From Clostridia bacterium (lineage in GTDB: Bacteria > Bacillota > Clostridia > UBA1381 > UBA9506): a stretch of DNA of 64,000 nucleotides. A program made the translations under genes and the position numbers. Positions within the stretch are counted from its first letter, which is position 1; each line of letters begins with the position of its first letter. Shown one piece after another: positions 51,805 through 60,600 of the stretch. The stretch spans positions 1-64,000 of the forward strand of contig JAFQAZ010000025.1 in assembly GCA_017416855.1 (NCBI GenBank), given 5' to 3'. A model generated the notes under the pieces. That model did no database searches and had not been told where the DNA came from. It saw only the letters and a list, made by a program, of their open reading frames with translations.

Positions 51805-53076
51805 ATGAAGGTATTGGTAGTTGGCGGCGGTGGTCGTGAACATACAATTTTATGGAAACTGGCACAGAGCCCTCAGAAGCCGGAACTTTTTGCAGCACCG
51901 GGTAACGGTGGTATTGCAAAACTTGCAAAATGCGTGGATATTAAAGCTACAGATGTTGAGGGTGTTGTAAAGTTTGCCAAGGAAAATCAGATTGATTTAA
52001 CGGTGGTTGCGCCGGATGACCCCTTGATGCTGGGTATGGTAGACCGTCTGGAGGAAGCGGGCTTGAAGGCCTTTGGTCCCCGTCAGAATGCAGCCATTAT
52101 TGAGGGCAGCAAGGTTTTTTCAAAAGAATTAATGAAAAAATACGGTATCCCCACAGCTGCATATGAGGTGTTTGATGATAGTGCAAAAGCTATCAGCTAT
52201 TTAGAGGGTGTTTCTTATCCTACCGTTGTAAAAGCTGAAGGTCTGGCGTTGGGTAAGGGTGTTATCATTGCTGCAAACTTTGAAGAAGCAAAGGCTGCTG
52301 TGGAAGAAATTATGTGCGACAAGGTGTTCGGTGATGCCGGTAGCCGTGTTGTCATTGAAGAATTTTTAACTGGTCAGGAAGTTTCTGTTCTGGCCTTTAC
52401 TGATGGTAAAACCCTGTATCCTATGGTGAGTGCACAGGATCACAAGCGCGCCTATGATAACGATGAAGGCTTAAACACCGGCGGTATGGGTACGTTTTCA
52501 CCTAGCCGGTTATATACAGAAGCTATTCACAATGAGTGTATGGAAAACATTTTTATGCCCACTATGAAGGCGATGAATCAGGAAGGTCGTACCTTTAAGG
52601 GTGTTCTGTATTTTGGTTTGATTATGACCAAAAACGGTGTGAAGGTTATTGAGTATAACGCCCGTTTCGGTGATCCGGAAACTCAGGTTGTTCTGCCGCG
52701 TTTAAAGACCGATTTGTTGGAAATCTTTTTAGCAGTTGCAGAAGAACGCTTAGGCGAAATGACGGTTGAATGGGCAGATAACGCAGCGGTTTGCGTTGTT
52801 ATGGCATCCGGCGGTTATCCCAAAGAATATAAAAAGGGTCTGCCTATTAGTGGTTTGGATATAGCTGAAGCTGATGAGGCGATTACCGTGTTCCATGCCG
52901 GCACAAAGCTTGACGGCGAAACCTTCTTAACCAATGGCGGCCGTGTGCTGGGCGTGACGGCTGTTGGTAATGATTTAGAAGCGGCTATTTTAAAGGCCTA
53001 TGAAGGCGTGAAGAAAATCCATTTTGACAACGTGCATTATCGCACGGATATTGGCAGAAAAAAGGAAACTATTTAA
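51805..53076 (+). CDS. purD: Phosphoribosylamine-glycine ligase
   Basis: A 423-residue ATP-grasp ligase making GAR. The N-terminus MKVLVVGGGGREHTILWKL is the standard start, chosen over a longer frame because AAGGAGA precedes this ATG. Others: VVKAEGLALGKGVIIA (ATP-grasp), NTGGMGTFSP and EYNARFGDPETQVVLP (metal ligands). It is the last gene of the pur run. Pathway genes purL, purQ, purS, purC and purB are not in the window, and purE is at 12.4 kb. Confidence 0.96.
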   Translation: MKVLVVGGGGREHTILWKLAQSPQKPELFAAPGNGGIAKLAKCVDIKATDVEGVVKFAKENQIDLTVVAPDDPLMLGMVDRLEEAGLKAFGPRQNAAIIEGSKVFSKELMKKYGIPTAAYEVFDDSAKAISYLEGVSYPTVVKAEGLALGKGVIIAANFEEAKAAVEEIMCDKVFGDAGSRVVIEEFLTGQEVSVLAFTDGKTLYPMVSAQDHKRAYDNDEGLNTGGMGTFSPSRLYTEAIHNECMENIFMPTMKAMNQEGRTFKGVLYFGLIMTKNGVKVIEYNARFGDPETQVVLPRLKTDLLEIFLAVAEERLGEMTVEWADNAAVCVVMASGGYPKEYKKGLPISGLDIAEADEAITVFHAGTKLDGETFLTNGGRVLGVTAVGNDLEAAILKAYEGVKKIHFDNVHYRTDIGRKKETI

Positions 53077-53121
53077 AAACTTGCTTGCCGATGGTTTATA
53101 CTTTCGGCTCAGGAGCGCAGT

Positions 53122-54195
53122 ATGGAACATAAAAATATTTTAGCGGCGATTATTTCGCCGCTTTGTTCGTGGTACAGAAAAAATCAACGGATATTGCCCT
53201 GGCGGGAAAATAAAGATCCCTATCGTATCTGGGTGTCGGAAATTATGTTGCAGCAAACCAGAGTAGAGGCGGCTATTCCGTATTATCACCGGTTTTTGGA
53301 GGCTCTGCCTACAGTAGAAGCATTGGCTCAAGCACCACTTGAACAGCTGATGAAGCTGTGGGAAGGACTTGGGTATTACAGTCGTGTGAAAAATATGCAA
53401 AAGGCGGCTGTGACGGTGGTAGAACAATATGGCGGCAGGTTTCCGGCAGATATAAAATTACTTGAAAAATTGCCCGGTATAGGAGATTACACAGCCGGTG
53501 CTATCGGTTCCATTGCCTTTGGATTACCAACACCGGCGGTGGATGGCAATGTGCTTCGCGTAGCAGCGAGACTCTGCAATGATGATGCCGATATAATGTT
53601 GCCTCAGACAAAGCGCCGTGTGAAGGCAGATTTGGAAACGGCCTATCCGGAGGCTGTAGATGTCAGTGATCTGACGCAGGGACTGATGGAGCTGGGGGCA
53701 TTGATTTGCGTACCTGGTGTGCCGAAGTGCGACCTTTGTCCGCTGACGGCATTTTGTGAGGCACGTAAGGCAGGCAGAGAACAGTTGTTGCCGGTGCGTG
53801 AGGTGAAAAAGGAGAAAAAAACAGAAAAACGAACAGTATTTATGCTTTGCTGTGGGGACAAAGTTGCCGCAGTAAAACGTCCAGAGAAGGGTGTTCTGGC
53901 CGGCATGTGGGAATTTCCTGCGGTGGAAGGACATATAACCGGAGGAAAAGCAGAACAGATTTTAACATCATGGGGCATGAAAGGAAAAGGGGAAGCCTTT
54001 GTAGACAACCGACATGTTTTTACTCATTTAATCTGGGAAATGAAAAGCTATCTGGTGATGGCAGATACAATGTCAGATCGGTTTTCCTGGTTTTCTTTCG
54101 AGGAATTACAAAACAGCGTGGCCATCCCCACAGCTATGAAACCTTTTTTAACTGCGATGTTAAAAAAGGTTGAAGAGGAGCATAAGCAAAAGTAA
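53122..54195 (+). CDS. mutY: A/G-specific adenine glycosylase
   Basis: A 357-residue base-excision enzyme that removes A mispaired with 8-oxoG. The HhH-GPD domain has SEIMLQQTRVEAAIPYY, LPGIGDYTAGAIGSIAFG and VDGNVLRVAARL; the 4Fe-4S loop is CVPGVPKCDLCPLTAFC (C-x6-C-x2-C-x5-C). A C-terminal NUDIX-like domain (about 232-350) reads 8-oxoG. It follows purD by 45 bp and has its own AGGAG site. Confidence 0.95.
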   Translation: MEHKNILAAIISPLCSWYRKNQRILPWRENKDPYRIWVSEIMLQQTRVEAAIPYYHRFLEALPTVEALAQAPLEQLMKLWEGLGYYSRVKNMQKAAVTVVEQYGGRFPADIKLLEKLPGIGDYTAGAIGSIAFGLPTPAVDGNVLRVAARLCNDDADIMLPQTKRRVKADLETAYPEAVDVSDLTQGLMELGALICVPGVPKCDLCPLTAFCEARKAGREQLLPVREVKKEKKTEKRTVFMLCCGDKVAAVKRPEKGVLAGMWEFPAVEGHITGGKAEQILTSWGMKGKGEAFVDNRHVFTHLIWEMKSYLVMADTMSDRFSWFSFEELQNSVAIPTAMKPFLTAMLKKVEEEHKQK

Positions 54196-54286
54196 AATGT
54201 TCTTTACTTTAGGGGGCATTTGTGATAAAATGAAGGTACAGGTTCGGGATATTGATAACCTGAAAATATGAAAATGAGGAAAAGTT

Positions 54287-54790
54287 ATGGGAAAACAATA
54301 TAAATCCGGCAAATCTTCCGGAGGGAAAAAAATCTTATTGACGATTGGTGTCCTTGCATTACTGGTTTTGCTGTTCTTTTTGTCTTTTTGGATTACGGGT
54401 ATAGTTTTAAGAGCAAACCAAGGTCCGCTTATTTCTCAGGAAGCAACAGAGACCGGTGCGCCTACACCTAAGCCGACCTATGAAGAACTGGAAAAAACAG
54501 TGATTGAGCAAAACGAGAGAATAGAAGAACTGGAAAAAGAACTGGCAAGTTATCGCCTGGACGGCACACCGGCGCCAAATAAAACAACGGCACCGTCTTT
54601 TACCACAGGACAAAATCCGACAGCTAAACCAAAGGAAACTCCTGTTGCAAAGCCATCGGTCAAACCCACAGCCAAGCCGACTGCTGTACCGACAGCCAAG
54701 CCGACGGTAGCGCCTACACCGGTGCCGACTGCTGCACCGGCAGCGCCAACCAAAACACCGGTTCAGATTCTGCCTCCGGGATTACAGTAG
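54287..54790 (+). CDS. Membrane-anchored protein with Thr/Pro/Lys repeat tail
   Basis: A 167-residue protein. A basic start is followed by one membrane helix (ILLTIGVLALLVLLFFLSFWITGIVL), a short coiled coil (about 65-88, YEELEKTVIEQNERIEELEK) and a low-complexity extracellular stalk of KPTAxPT-type repeats (about 105-160). There is no catalytic motif. The layout suggests a wall-spanning stalk or spacer protein. It lies upstream of tsaE-tsaB by 15 bp, perhaps just sharing the transcript. The function is unknown. Confidence 0.75.
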   Translation: MGKQYKSGKSSGGKKILLTIGVLALLVLLFFLSFWITGIVLRANQGPLISQEATETGAPTPKPTYEELEKTVIEQNERIEELEKELASYRLDGTPAPNKTTAPSFTTGQNPTAKPKETPVAKPSVKPTAKPTAVPTAKPTVAPTPVPTAAPAAPTKTPVQILPPGLQ

Positions 54791-54805
54791 AGTGAGTGGA
54801 ATTGT

Positions 54806-55234
54806 ATGAAAGAAACTTGTTATATAACACACAGTGAAGCCGAAACAAAAGAATTTGCAGGTACCTTGGCACGATCCTTGCAAAAAGGGCAGATTCTTTG
54901 TTTGAATGGCGAAATGGGTGTTGGTAAAACGATCTTTGCCAAAGGGCTATGTGAGGCTTTGGGTGTAACAGAACATGTCAGTAGCCCCACCTTTACTCTG
55001 GTGAATGAATATGAAGGCAGGGAATGTCCGGTATATCATTTCGATTTATATCGGATTGAGGAGCCGGAAGAACTGTATGCCATTGGATTCGAGGAATTTA
55101 TTGATGGCCGTGCCATCGTGATAATTGAATGGCCGGAGCGGGCAGGGGAGCTTTTGCCGACTTGTCGCATGGAGATTCTTTTAGAGCGTGCCGGTGAAGA
55201 AAAACGGAAAATAACGGTGAAAGAGTTAGTTTAG
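54806..55234 (+). CDS. tsaE: tRNA t6A37 biosynthesis ATPase TsaE
   Basis: A 142-residue P-loop protein with Walker A NGEMGVGKTIFAKGL, SSPTFTLVNEYEG, VYHFDLYRI and IIEWPERA. It assists TsaB/TsaD in making threonylcarbamoyl-adenosine at position 37 of ANN-decoding tRNAs. It is directly followed (13 bp) by tsaB; tsaD is not in the window. Confidence 0.95.
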   Translation: MKETCYITHSEAETKEFAGTLARSLQKGQILCLNGEMGVGKTIFAKGLCEALGVTEHVSSPTFTLVNEYEGRECPVYHFDLYRIEEPEELYAIGFEEFIDGRAIVIIEWPERAGELLPTCRMEILLERAGEEKRKITVKELV

Positions 55235-55247
55235 AGGAGCTACTGGG

Positions 55248-55937
55248 ATGATTGTTTTAGGAATAGACACCTCATCAGATGCAGCGGCTGTCGGCCTTGT
55301 GGCAGATGGCGTTTTGCTGTGTGAATATACGGTCAATAACGGTAAAAATCATTCCGTTAAGGTACTGCCGATGATTGAGGCGGTGCTGTTACAGGCAGGT
55401 GTATCTTTTTCAGATATTGATGTATATGCCTGTGGTGTTGGTCCCGGTTCTTTTACCGGTGTCCGCATTGGTGTAGCAACGGCCAAAGGCTTTGCACAGA
55501 GCTGGGAGAAACCTGTGGTTTCTATGTCCAGCCTGCGGCTTCTGGCTGAAAACGTCTGCGGATATGAAGGGCTACGGGTCAGCCTGATTTATGCCCGCGC
55601 TGACGAATTGTTTTGCGGAGCCTATGATGGTGCAGGTAACGAAGTGCTAAAACCTTGTGTTATGACCTTAGAAGAAGTGATCAGCTTTTTGCAAGGCAAA
55701 GAATGTGTACTGCTGGGTGACGGCGCGCTGAAATACCGTCAGGAATTTGCAGAAAAACTGCCGGAGGCCACAGTGCCGGAGGGTAAAGTACATATTATAA
55801 ATGGTGGTGCAACCGCTGAATTGGGATACCGTTTGGCAATGGCCGGCGAAACTATGCCGCTGGAACAAATGGAACCTGCTTATCTGCGGGTTTCACAGGC
55901 AGAACGGGAATATGCAGAAAAACAAAAAAATAAATAA
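55248..55937 (+). CDS. tsaB: tRNA t6A37 threonylcarbamoyltransferase subunit TsaB
   Basis: A 229-residue ASKHA-fold protein with LGIDTSSDAAAVGLV, HSVKVLPMIEAVL and GPGSFTGVRIGVATAKGFA. It lacks the metal-binding His pair of TsaD, as expected for the scaffold subunit. It is adjacent to tsaE. The rimI gene, often next, is absent here and rpiB follows. Confidence 0.95.
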   Translation: MIVLGIDTSSDAAAVGLVADGVLLCEYTVNNGKNHSVKVLPMIEAVLLQAGVSFSDIDVYACGVGPGSFTGVRIGVATAKGFAQSWEKPVVSMSSLRLLAENVCGYEGLRVSLIYARADELFCGAYDGAGNEVLKPCVMTLEEVISFLQGKECVLLGDGALKYRQEFAEKLPEATVPEGKVHIINGGATAELGYRLAMAGETMPLEQMEPAYLRVSQAEREYAEKQKNK

Positions 55938-55954
55938 TATAAGGAGTCATCAGA

Positions 55955-56389
55955 ATGATTGTAATTGGTAGTGACCATGGTGCTTTCGAACTGAAAGCGG
56001 TTTTAAAAGAACATTTAGCAGCTAAAGGAATTGAAGTAGAAGATTGTGGTACCTTTGACGGCAGTAGTGTAGACTATCCTGACATTGCTGAAAAGGTATG
56101 CGAAAAAGTAAAAAGCGGCCAGTTTGAATTCGGCATTTTGCTGTGTGGAACAGGCATTGGCATTTCTATTGCAGCTAACAAAATTGACGGAATTCGCTGT
56201 GCTCTTTTGAACAATGAATATTCTGCAGAAAAAGCAAAGCAGCACAACAATGCCAATGTGATTGCTATGGGTGGCCGTGTGCTGGGTCCTGACCTTGCTA
56301 AAAACATTTTAGATGCGTTTATGAATGCATCCTTTGAAGGCGGACGCCATCAGAATCGTATTGATAAAATTCACGCATTAGAAAAATAA
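55955..56389 (+). CDS. rpiB: Ribose-5-phosphate isomerase B
   Basis: A 144-residue enzyme interconverting ribose-5-phosphate and ribulose-5-phosphate. It has VIGSDHGAFELKAVLKEHL, the VDYPDIAEKVCEKV segment, the catalytic Cys in GILLCGTGIGISIAANK, and the C-terminal GGRHQNRIDKI. AAGGAG precedes the ATG. It is possibly co-transcribed with tsaB. Confidence 0.95.
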   Translation: MIVIGSDHGAFELKAVLKEHLAAKGIEVEDCGTFDGSSVDYPDIAEKVCEKVKSGQFEFGILLCGTGIGISIAANKIDGIRCALLNNEYSAEKAKQHNNANVIAMGGRVLGPDLAKNILDAFMNASFEGGRHQNRIDKIHALEK

Positions 56390-56422
56390 AATCCGCACAA
56401 GCGGAGAGTGGGGGGCAATCGT

Positions 56423-56938
56423 ATGATTGAAAGACGGGATAAAATCAATTACTATCTGGATATTGCACAAATGGTATCTGAACGCGGCACATGTCTGCGC
56501 AGAAACTACGGTGCTATTTTAGTCAAGAATGATGAGATTATTTCCACAGGATATACAGGTGCGCCCAGATCCAGAAAAAACTGCATTGATATGGGGCATT
56601 GTCTCCGGGAAAAATTACAGATTCCATCAGGTGAGCGGTATGAACTTTGTCGGTCTGTTCACGCGGAAGCCAACTGTATTATCAGCGCATCTCGCCGTGA
56701 TATGATTGGTTCAACTTTATATCTTGCCTGCCGGAACGCAAAAACCGGTGAGCTGATGGAAGGAACCAACAGTTGCAGTATGTGTAAACGGTTGATTATC
56801 AATGCCGGTATTAAAGAAGTGATTGTACGGGATACAAAAGACGATTACCGTATTATACCGGTGGCGCGCTGGATTACCAACGATGACAGCTTATTCGAAG
56901 AAGATAAAGCGCAAAATATGATTGAATCAAATAAATAA
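56423..56938 (+). CDS. dCMP deaminase (ComEB-like)
   Basis: A 171-residue zinc-dependent cytidine/deoxycytidylate deaminase. The zinc site is SVHAEANCI with the proton-shuttling Glu, plus NSCSMCKRLIINAG. It makes dUMP for dTMP synthesis. The family's P before the first Cys is replaced by S (SCSMC), a tolerated variant in some deaminases. The ATG at 56423 is preferred over the GTG at 56408 because the G-rich SD lies between them. It ends at a strong terminator shared with spo0A. Confidence 0.88.
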   Translation: MIERRDKINYYLDIAQMVSERGTCLRRNYGAILVKNDEIISTGYTGAPRSRKNCIDMGHCLREKLQIPSGERYELCRSVHAEANCIISASRRDMIGSTLYLACRNAKTGELMEGTNSCSMCKRLIINAGIKEVIVRDTKDDYRIIPVARWITNDDSLFEEDKAQNMIESNK

Positions 56939-56943
56939 AAAAG

Positions 56944-56986
56944 AAAAGGTGCTGTTTTTGGGGGGCTAAAAACAGCACCTTTATTA
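56944..56986. terminator. Bidirectional terminator between the dCMP deaminase gene and spo0A
   Basis: AAAGGTGCTGTTTTT pairs with AAAAACAGCACCTTT around a short G-rich loop, with T-runs available on both strands. Confidence 0.85.
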
Positions 56987-57018
56987 TATAGCGGCAATGG
57001 TTGGTTGCCGTTATATGC

Positions 57019-57864
57019 TCAGGCATTAACCGCATTTTTCATTTTCAAACGAATGGAATCTGAAATCATGGCAATGAACTCGCCGTTGGTGGGCTTGCCT
57101 TTGTTGGTATCAATGGTATAGCCGAAAATACTGTTTAAAATTTCTTCGCGGCCACGGTTCCAGGCGACTTCAATGGCGTGGCGTATGGCGCGCTCTACTC
57201 GGGAGGATGTGGTTTGGTAGTTGCGCGCCACAGTGGGGTATAACAGTTTGGTGATGGAATTGATAAATTCCTTGTCCTGAATACAAAGAGTAATGGCCTC
57301 GCGCAGGTAATTGTAGCCCTTGATATGTGCAGGCACACCAATTTCGTGAATGACATTTGTAATAATGGATTCTAAATGGTCAGGATGGAAGGAAACGTTA
57401 GCCTTTGCGTGAGATCCCGAATCGGTTAAAGAAAAGACCTCGGTTGCTGTGAAACTCTCCATATTGATGCCTGTAGTTGCCGGTGCATTCTGCATAACCT
57501 GACGGATGCGCTTGCAAATGATTTCGGTGTTTTGTATGGGCTTTACAATATAATAATGTGCACCTGACTGCAGAGCTTTGCAGGTGATGTTATCGTGGCT
57601 GATGGCAGACATCATAATGCAGGCCGGTTTTTTGGCCGGCGGATTTTTTTGCAATTGCTCCAGAAGTTCAAGGCCGTCCATACGGGGCATCACCATATCC
57701 AGAACAATCACATCCGGCAGTTTTTCGTTGATCAGGTCTAATCCGTCAATGCCGTCGTGGGCAATTCCTACGACCTCTAAATCGTCTGTTGCATCAATGT
57801 CTTTTTGAATGGTGTGACATAAAGGTTTGTTATCGTCGATAATCATTACTGTGATCTTTTCCAT
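57019..57864 (-). CDS. spo0A: Sporulation master regulator Spo0A
   Basis: A 281-residue response regulator. The receiver domain has acidic pocket D10 D11 (MIIDDN) and phosphoacceptor D56 ([13 protein letters not shown]). The C-terminal Spo0A DNA-binding domain (about 165-281) includes [20 protein letters not shown] and [19 protein letters not shown] with the recognition helix. Phosphorylated Spo0A binds TGTCGAA boxes and starts sporulation. The -10 TATAAT at 57924-57929 (minus strand, TTGCTT -35 at 18 bp) is a likely promoter; putative 0A boxes lie farther upstream. spoIVB, often adjacent, is not here. Confidence 0.96.
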   Translation of the reverse strand: MEKITVMIIDDNKPLCHTIQKDIDATDDLEVVGIAHDGIDGLDLINEKLPDVIVLDMVMPRMDGLELLEQLQKNPPAKKPACIMMSAISHDNITCKALQSGAHYYIVKPIQNTEIICKRIRQVMQNAPATTGINMESFTATEVFSLTDSGSHAKANVSFHPDHLESIITNVIHEIGVPAHIKGYNYLREAITLCIQDKEFINSITKLLYPTVARNYQTTSSRVERAIRHAIEVAWNRGREEILNSIFGYTIDTNKGKPTNGEFIAMISDSIRLKMKNAVNA

Positions 57865-58428
57865 GCAGGGTTCCTCCTTGTGGAATAAATTCCATTTTTT
57901 TACAATTTGCTTTCGTTGGTGATATTATAACACCATTAAAACTGAAAAAGCAAGCAAAATTTTGGTAATAATTGTATAATTATGGAAGTTGATAAAATTG
58001 TTTCAAAAGAAGGTCTGTATATTAATAAAAAGTAACATTTTCAGAAACAATAGACACGAAAAGTGTCAAAAAAAGTTTTTATCATTTTCCAAAAATCGGT
58101 TTATAGAAAAACTGCTGGAAGGCTGTCGAAATAGCAAAAACAAATGAAAAATGTAAATTTTTTATAAGTTTTGGCGAGTGTGGTAAAGTTGCACAAAGAA
58201 AAAGTAAAACTTTAGTAATTATTATATAGAATTTCTTTTTTGTTTCCTATTTATTTTATGGAAAATGTGTGATATAATATAAAAAGGTATATTTGTGCAG
58301 TTGCAGGCTGCCGAGTACAGGTAAGCTAAAAGGTAAGATGTAAGAAATAAGCTGCCAACGTTTTTTGACGGTTTGTTTCTTATCTCTTGCTTTTAGCTTA
58401 CCAAACAATAAATTTTTGGAGGTTAGCT
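57865..58428. promoter_or_regulatory. Divergent spo0A/pnp regulatory region
   Basis: A gap of 564 bp, AT-rich, without genes. Leftward it holds the spo0A promoter candidate (57924-57953) and two possible 0A boxes, TGTCAAA (58064-58070) and TGTCGAA (58124-58130). Rightward it holds a perfect TATAAT (58273-58278, poor -35 TTTATT) and the long pnp leader hairpin (58320-58402). Confidence 0.55.
58320..58402 (+). promoter_or_regulatory. Long stem-loop in the pnp leader
   Basis: GGTAAGCTAAAAG (58320-58332) pairs with CTTTTAGCTTACC (58390-58402 region), and TAAGAAA with TTTCTTA further in, leaving a mismatched middle. The stem is about 27 bp and ends 26 bp before the pnp ATG. There is no T-run, so it is not a terminator; a substrate for RNase cleavage and autoregulation, as described for E. 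coli pnp, is a fair inference. Confidence 0.6.
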
Positions 58429-60528
58429 ATGTTTAAAACCTATGAAATGGAACTGGCGGGTCGTCCGCTGGTCATCGAAACAGGCAGATATGCTGAACTC
58501 GCCGGCGGTGCCGTTATGGTTCGTTATGGTGACACAGCTATTTTGTCAACAGCAACGGCTTCTGCCAAGCCCAGAGAAGGAATCGATTTCTTTCCCTTGA
58601 GTGTTGACTATGAAGAAAAACTCTATTCCGTTGGTAAAATCCCCGGTGGTTTTATTAAACGTGAAGGTCGCCCTACCGAGAAAGCAATTTTAACTTCTCG
58701 TGTGATTGACCGTCCCATTCGTCCCTTGTTCCCCAAAGACTTAAGAAATGATGTTTCTGTTGTAAACACCGTTATGTCTGTTGAACAGGACAATTCTCCT
58801 GAAATTGCCGCTATGATTGGTACATCCTGTGCCATCAGTATTTCTGACATTCCCTTTAACGGCCCCATCGGCGGCGTTATTGTTGGCTATGTTGACGGCG
58901 AGTTTGTTATTAACCCCACCGCAGCACAGCGTGAAAAGAGCTTAATGCACTTAACCGTTGCCGGCACTAAGGAAAAGGTTGTTATGATTGAAGCCGGTGC
59001 CAAAGAAGTATCTGAAGATGTTGTATTTGACGGTATTCAGCTGGCTCACGAAGAAATCAAGAAGATTTGTGATTTCATTTCTGGTATTCAGGCTGAAATC
59101 GGTAAAGAAAAATTTGCTTATGAGCCTCACGTGGTTGATCCCGAAATGTATGAGGATGTGAAAGCCTTTGCTGAGGACAAGCTGAAGATTGCTTTAGACA
59201 CCGATGACAAGACTGTTCGTGAAAAGAACCTGAAGGTTATTTACGATGAACTCTATGCTCATTATGCTGATAAATACACCGAAGAAGAACACGGCACTGC
59301 TATTTATGAAGCAATGGAAAAACTGCAGAAGACCATCGTTCGTCGCTGGATTTTAGATGAAGGCAAGCGTGTTGACGGCCGTGGTATCTTAGACATCCGT
59401 CCTCTTTCTGCTGATGTTGCTCTTCTGCCCAGAACCCACGGCTCCGGTTTGTTCAAGCGTGGTCAGACTCAGGTGCTCACCGTTGCCACCTTAGGTGCCA
59501 TGGGTGATGCTCAGGCCTTAGACGGCATTGATTTAGACGATCAGAAACGCTATATGCATCATTATAACTTCCCCTCTTACTCTGTTGGCGAAACCCGTCC
59601 CTCCAGAGGTCCGGGACGTCGTGAAATCGGTCACGGCGCATTGGCTGAACGCGCTTTGGAACCCGTTATTCCTCCCGAGGAAGAATTCCCTTATGCAATT
59701 CGTCTGGTTTCTGAAGTATTAAGCTCTAACGGTAGTACCTCGCAGGGTAGTGTTTGTGCCAGCACTCTGGCGCTGATGGATGCTGGTGTGCCCATTAAGG
59801 CACCTGTTGCCGGTATTTCTGTAGGTCTTGTAACCGAAGGTGAACGTTTTATTACCATGGTAGACATTCAGGGCTTAGAGGACTTCTATGGCGATATGGA
59901 CTTTAAGGTAGCCGGTACCAAAGCAGGTATTACTGCTATTCAGATGGATATTAAGATTGATGGTTTAACACCCGCCATCATTAAGCAGGCTCTGGCTCAG
60001 ACCAAGGAAGCCCGCTTCAAGATTATTGATGAAGTTCTCTTAAAGGCCATTGAGGCTCCCAGAGCATCTCTTTCTCAGTATGCTCCCAAAATCTTTACCA
60101 TGACTATTGATACCGATAAGATTCGTGACGTCATCGGCTCCGGCGGTAAGACCATTCAGAAGATTATTGCTGAAACCGGCGTTAAAATTGATATCGAAGA
60201 TGACGGTAAGGTATATATTGCTACAGCTGATGAAGAAATGGCCAACAAGGCTATGGAAATCATCAAGGGCTTAACCGGTAACATCGAAATCGGCTCCATC
60301 TACAAAGGTAAAGTTGTCAACATTCTGCCTTTTGGTGCATTTGTTGAGTTCCTGCCCGGTAAAGACGGTATGGTTCACATCTCCAAGCTGGCTAACAAGC
60401 GTGTTGAAAAGGTTGAAGATGAAGTGAATATCGGTGACGAGATTATGGTTAAAGTCATTGAAATTGACAGACAGGGCCGCATCAATCTTTCCCGTAAAGA
60501 TGCGATGAACGAACTGAATCTCTGGTAA
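58429..60528 (+). CDS. pnp: Polyribonucleotide nucleotidyltransferase (PNPase)
   Basis: A 699-residue 3'-5' phosphorolytic exoribonuclease. Two RNase PH-like domains (the second with [21 protein letters not shown] and [17 protein letters not shown]), an alpha-helical linker between them, a KH domain ([15 protein letters not shown]) and a C-terminal S1 domain ([20 protein letters not shown]). The ATG at 58429 follows GGAGG. The C-terminal tail after S1 is very short (ends NELNLW). rpsO, usually just upstream, is absent. Confidence 0.97.
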   Translation: MFKTYEMELAGRPLVIETGRYAELAGGAVMVRYGDTAILSTATASAKPREGIDFFPLSVDYEEKLYSVGKIPGGFIKREGRPTEKAILTSRVIDRPIRPLFPKDLRNDVSVVNTVMSVEQDNSPEIAAMIGTSCAISISDIPFNGPIGGVIVGYVDGEFVINPTAAQREKSLMHLTVAGTKEKVVMIEAGAKEVSEDVVFDGIQLAHEEIKKICDFISGIQAEIGKEKFAYEPHVVDPEMYEDVKAFAEDKLKIALDTDDKTVREKNLKVIYDELYAHYADKYTEEEHGTAIYEAMEKLQKTIVRRWILDEGKRVDGRGILDIRPLSADVALLPRTHGSGLFKRGQTQVLTVATLGAMGDAQALDGIDLDDQKRYMHHYNFPSYSVGETRPSRGPGRREIGHGALAERALEPVIPPEEEFPYAIRLVSEVLSSNGSTSQGSVCASTLALMDAGVPIKAPVAGISVGLVTEGERFITMVDIQGLEDFYGDMDFKVAGTKAGITAIQMDIKIDGLTPAIIKQALAQTKEARFKIIDEVLLKAIEAPRASLSQYAPKIFTMTIDTDKIRDVIGSGGKTIQKIIAETGVKIDIEDDGKVYIATADEEMANKAMEIIKGLTGNIEIGSIYKGKVVNILPFGAFVEFLPGKDGMVHISKLANKRVEKVEDEVNIGDEIMVKVIEIDRQGRINLSRKDAMNELNLW

Positions 60529-60536
60529 AAAATGAT

Positions 60537-60577
60537 GATGCGGCGGCCGGGGTTTCCCATCCGCCGCATTTTTCTTA
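60537..60577 (+). terminator. Terminator of pnp
   Basis: ATGCGGCGG pairs with CCGCCGCAT, followed by TTTTTC. The apparent upstream extension of the next ORF runs through this hairpin, which argues for its later start. Confidence 0.8.
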
Positions 60578-60600
60578 CAAATGACAAGGAGTTGGCGCAA

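Noticed and set aside
54550-54753. Minus-strand ORF with Gly-Val repeats
   Set aside because: It is antisense to the KPTAxPT stalk repeats of the 54287 gene.
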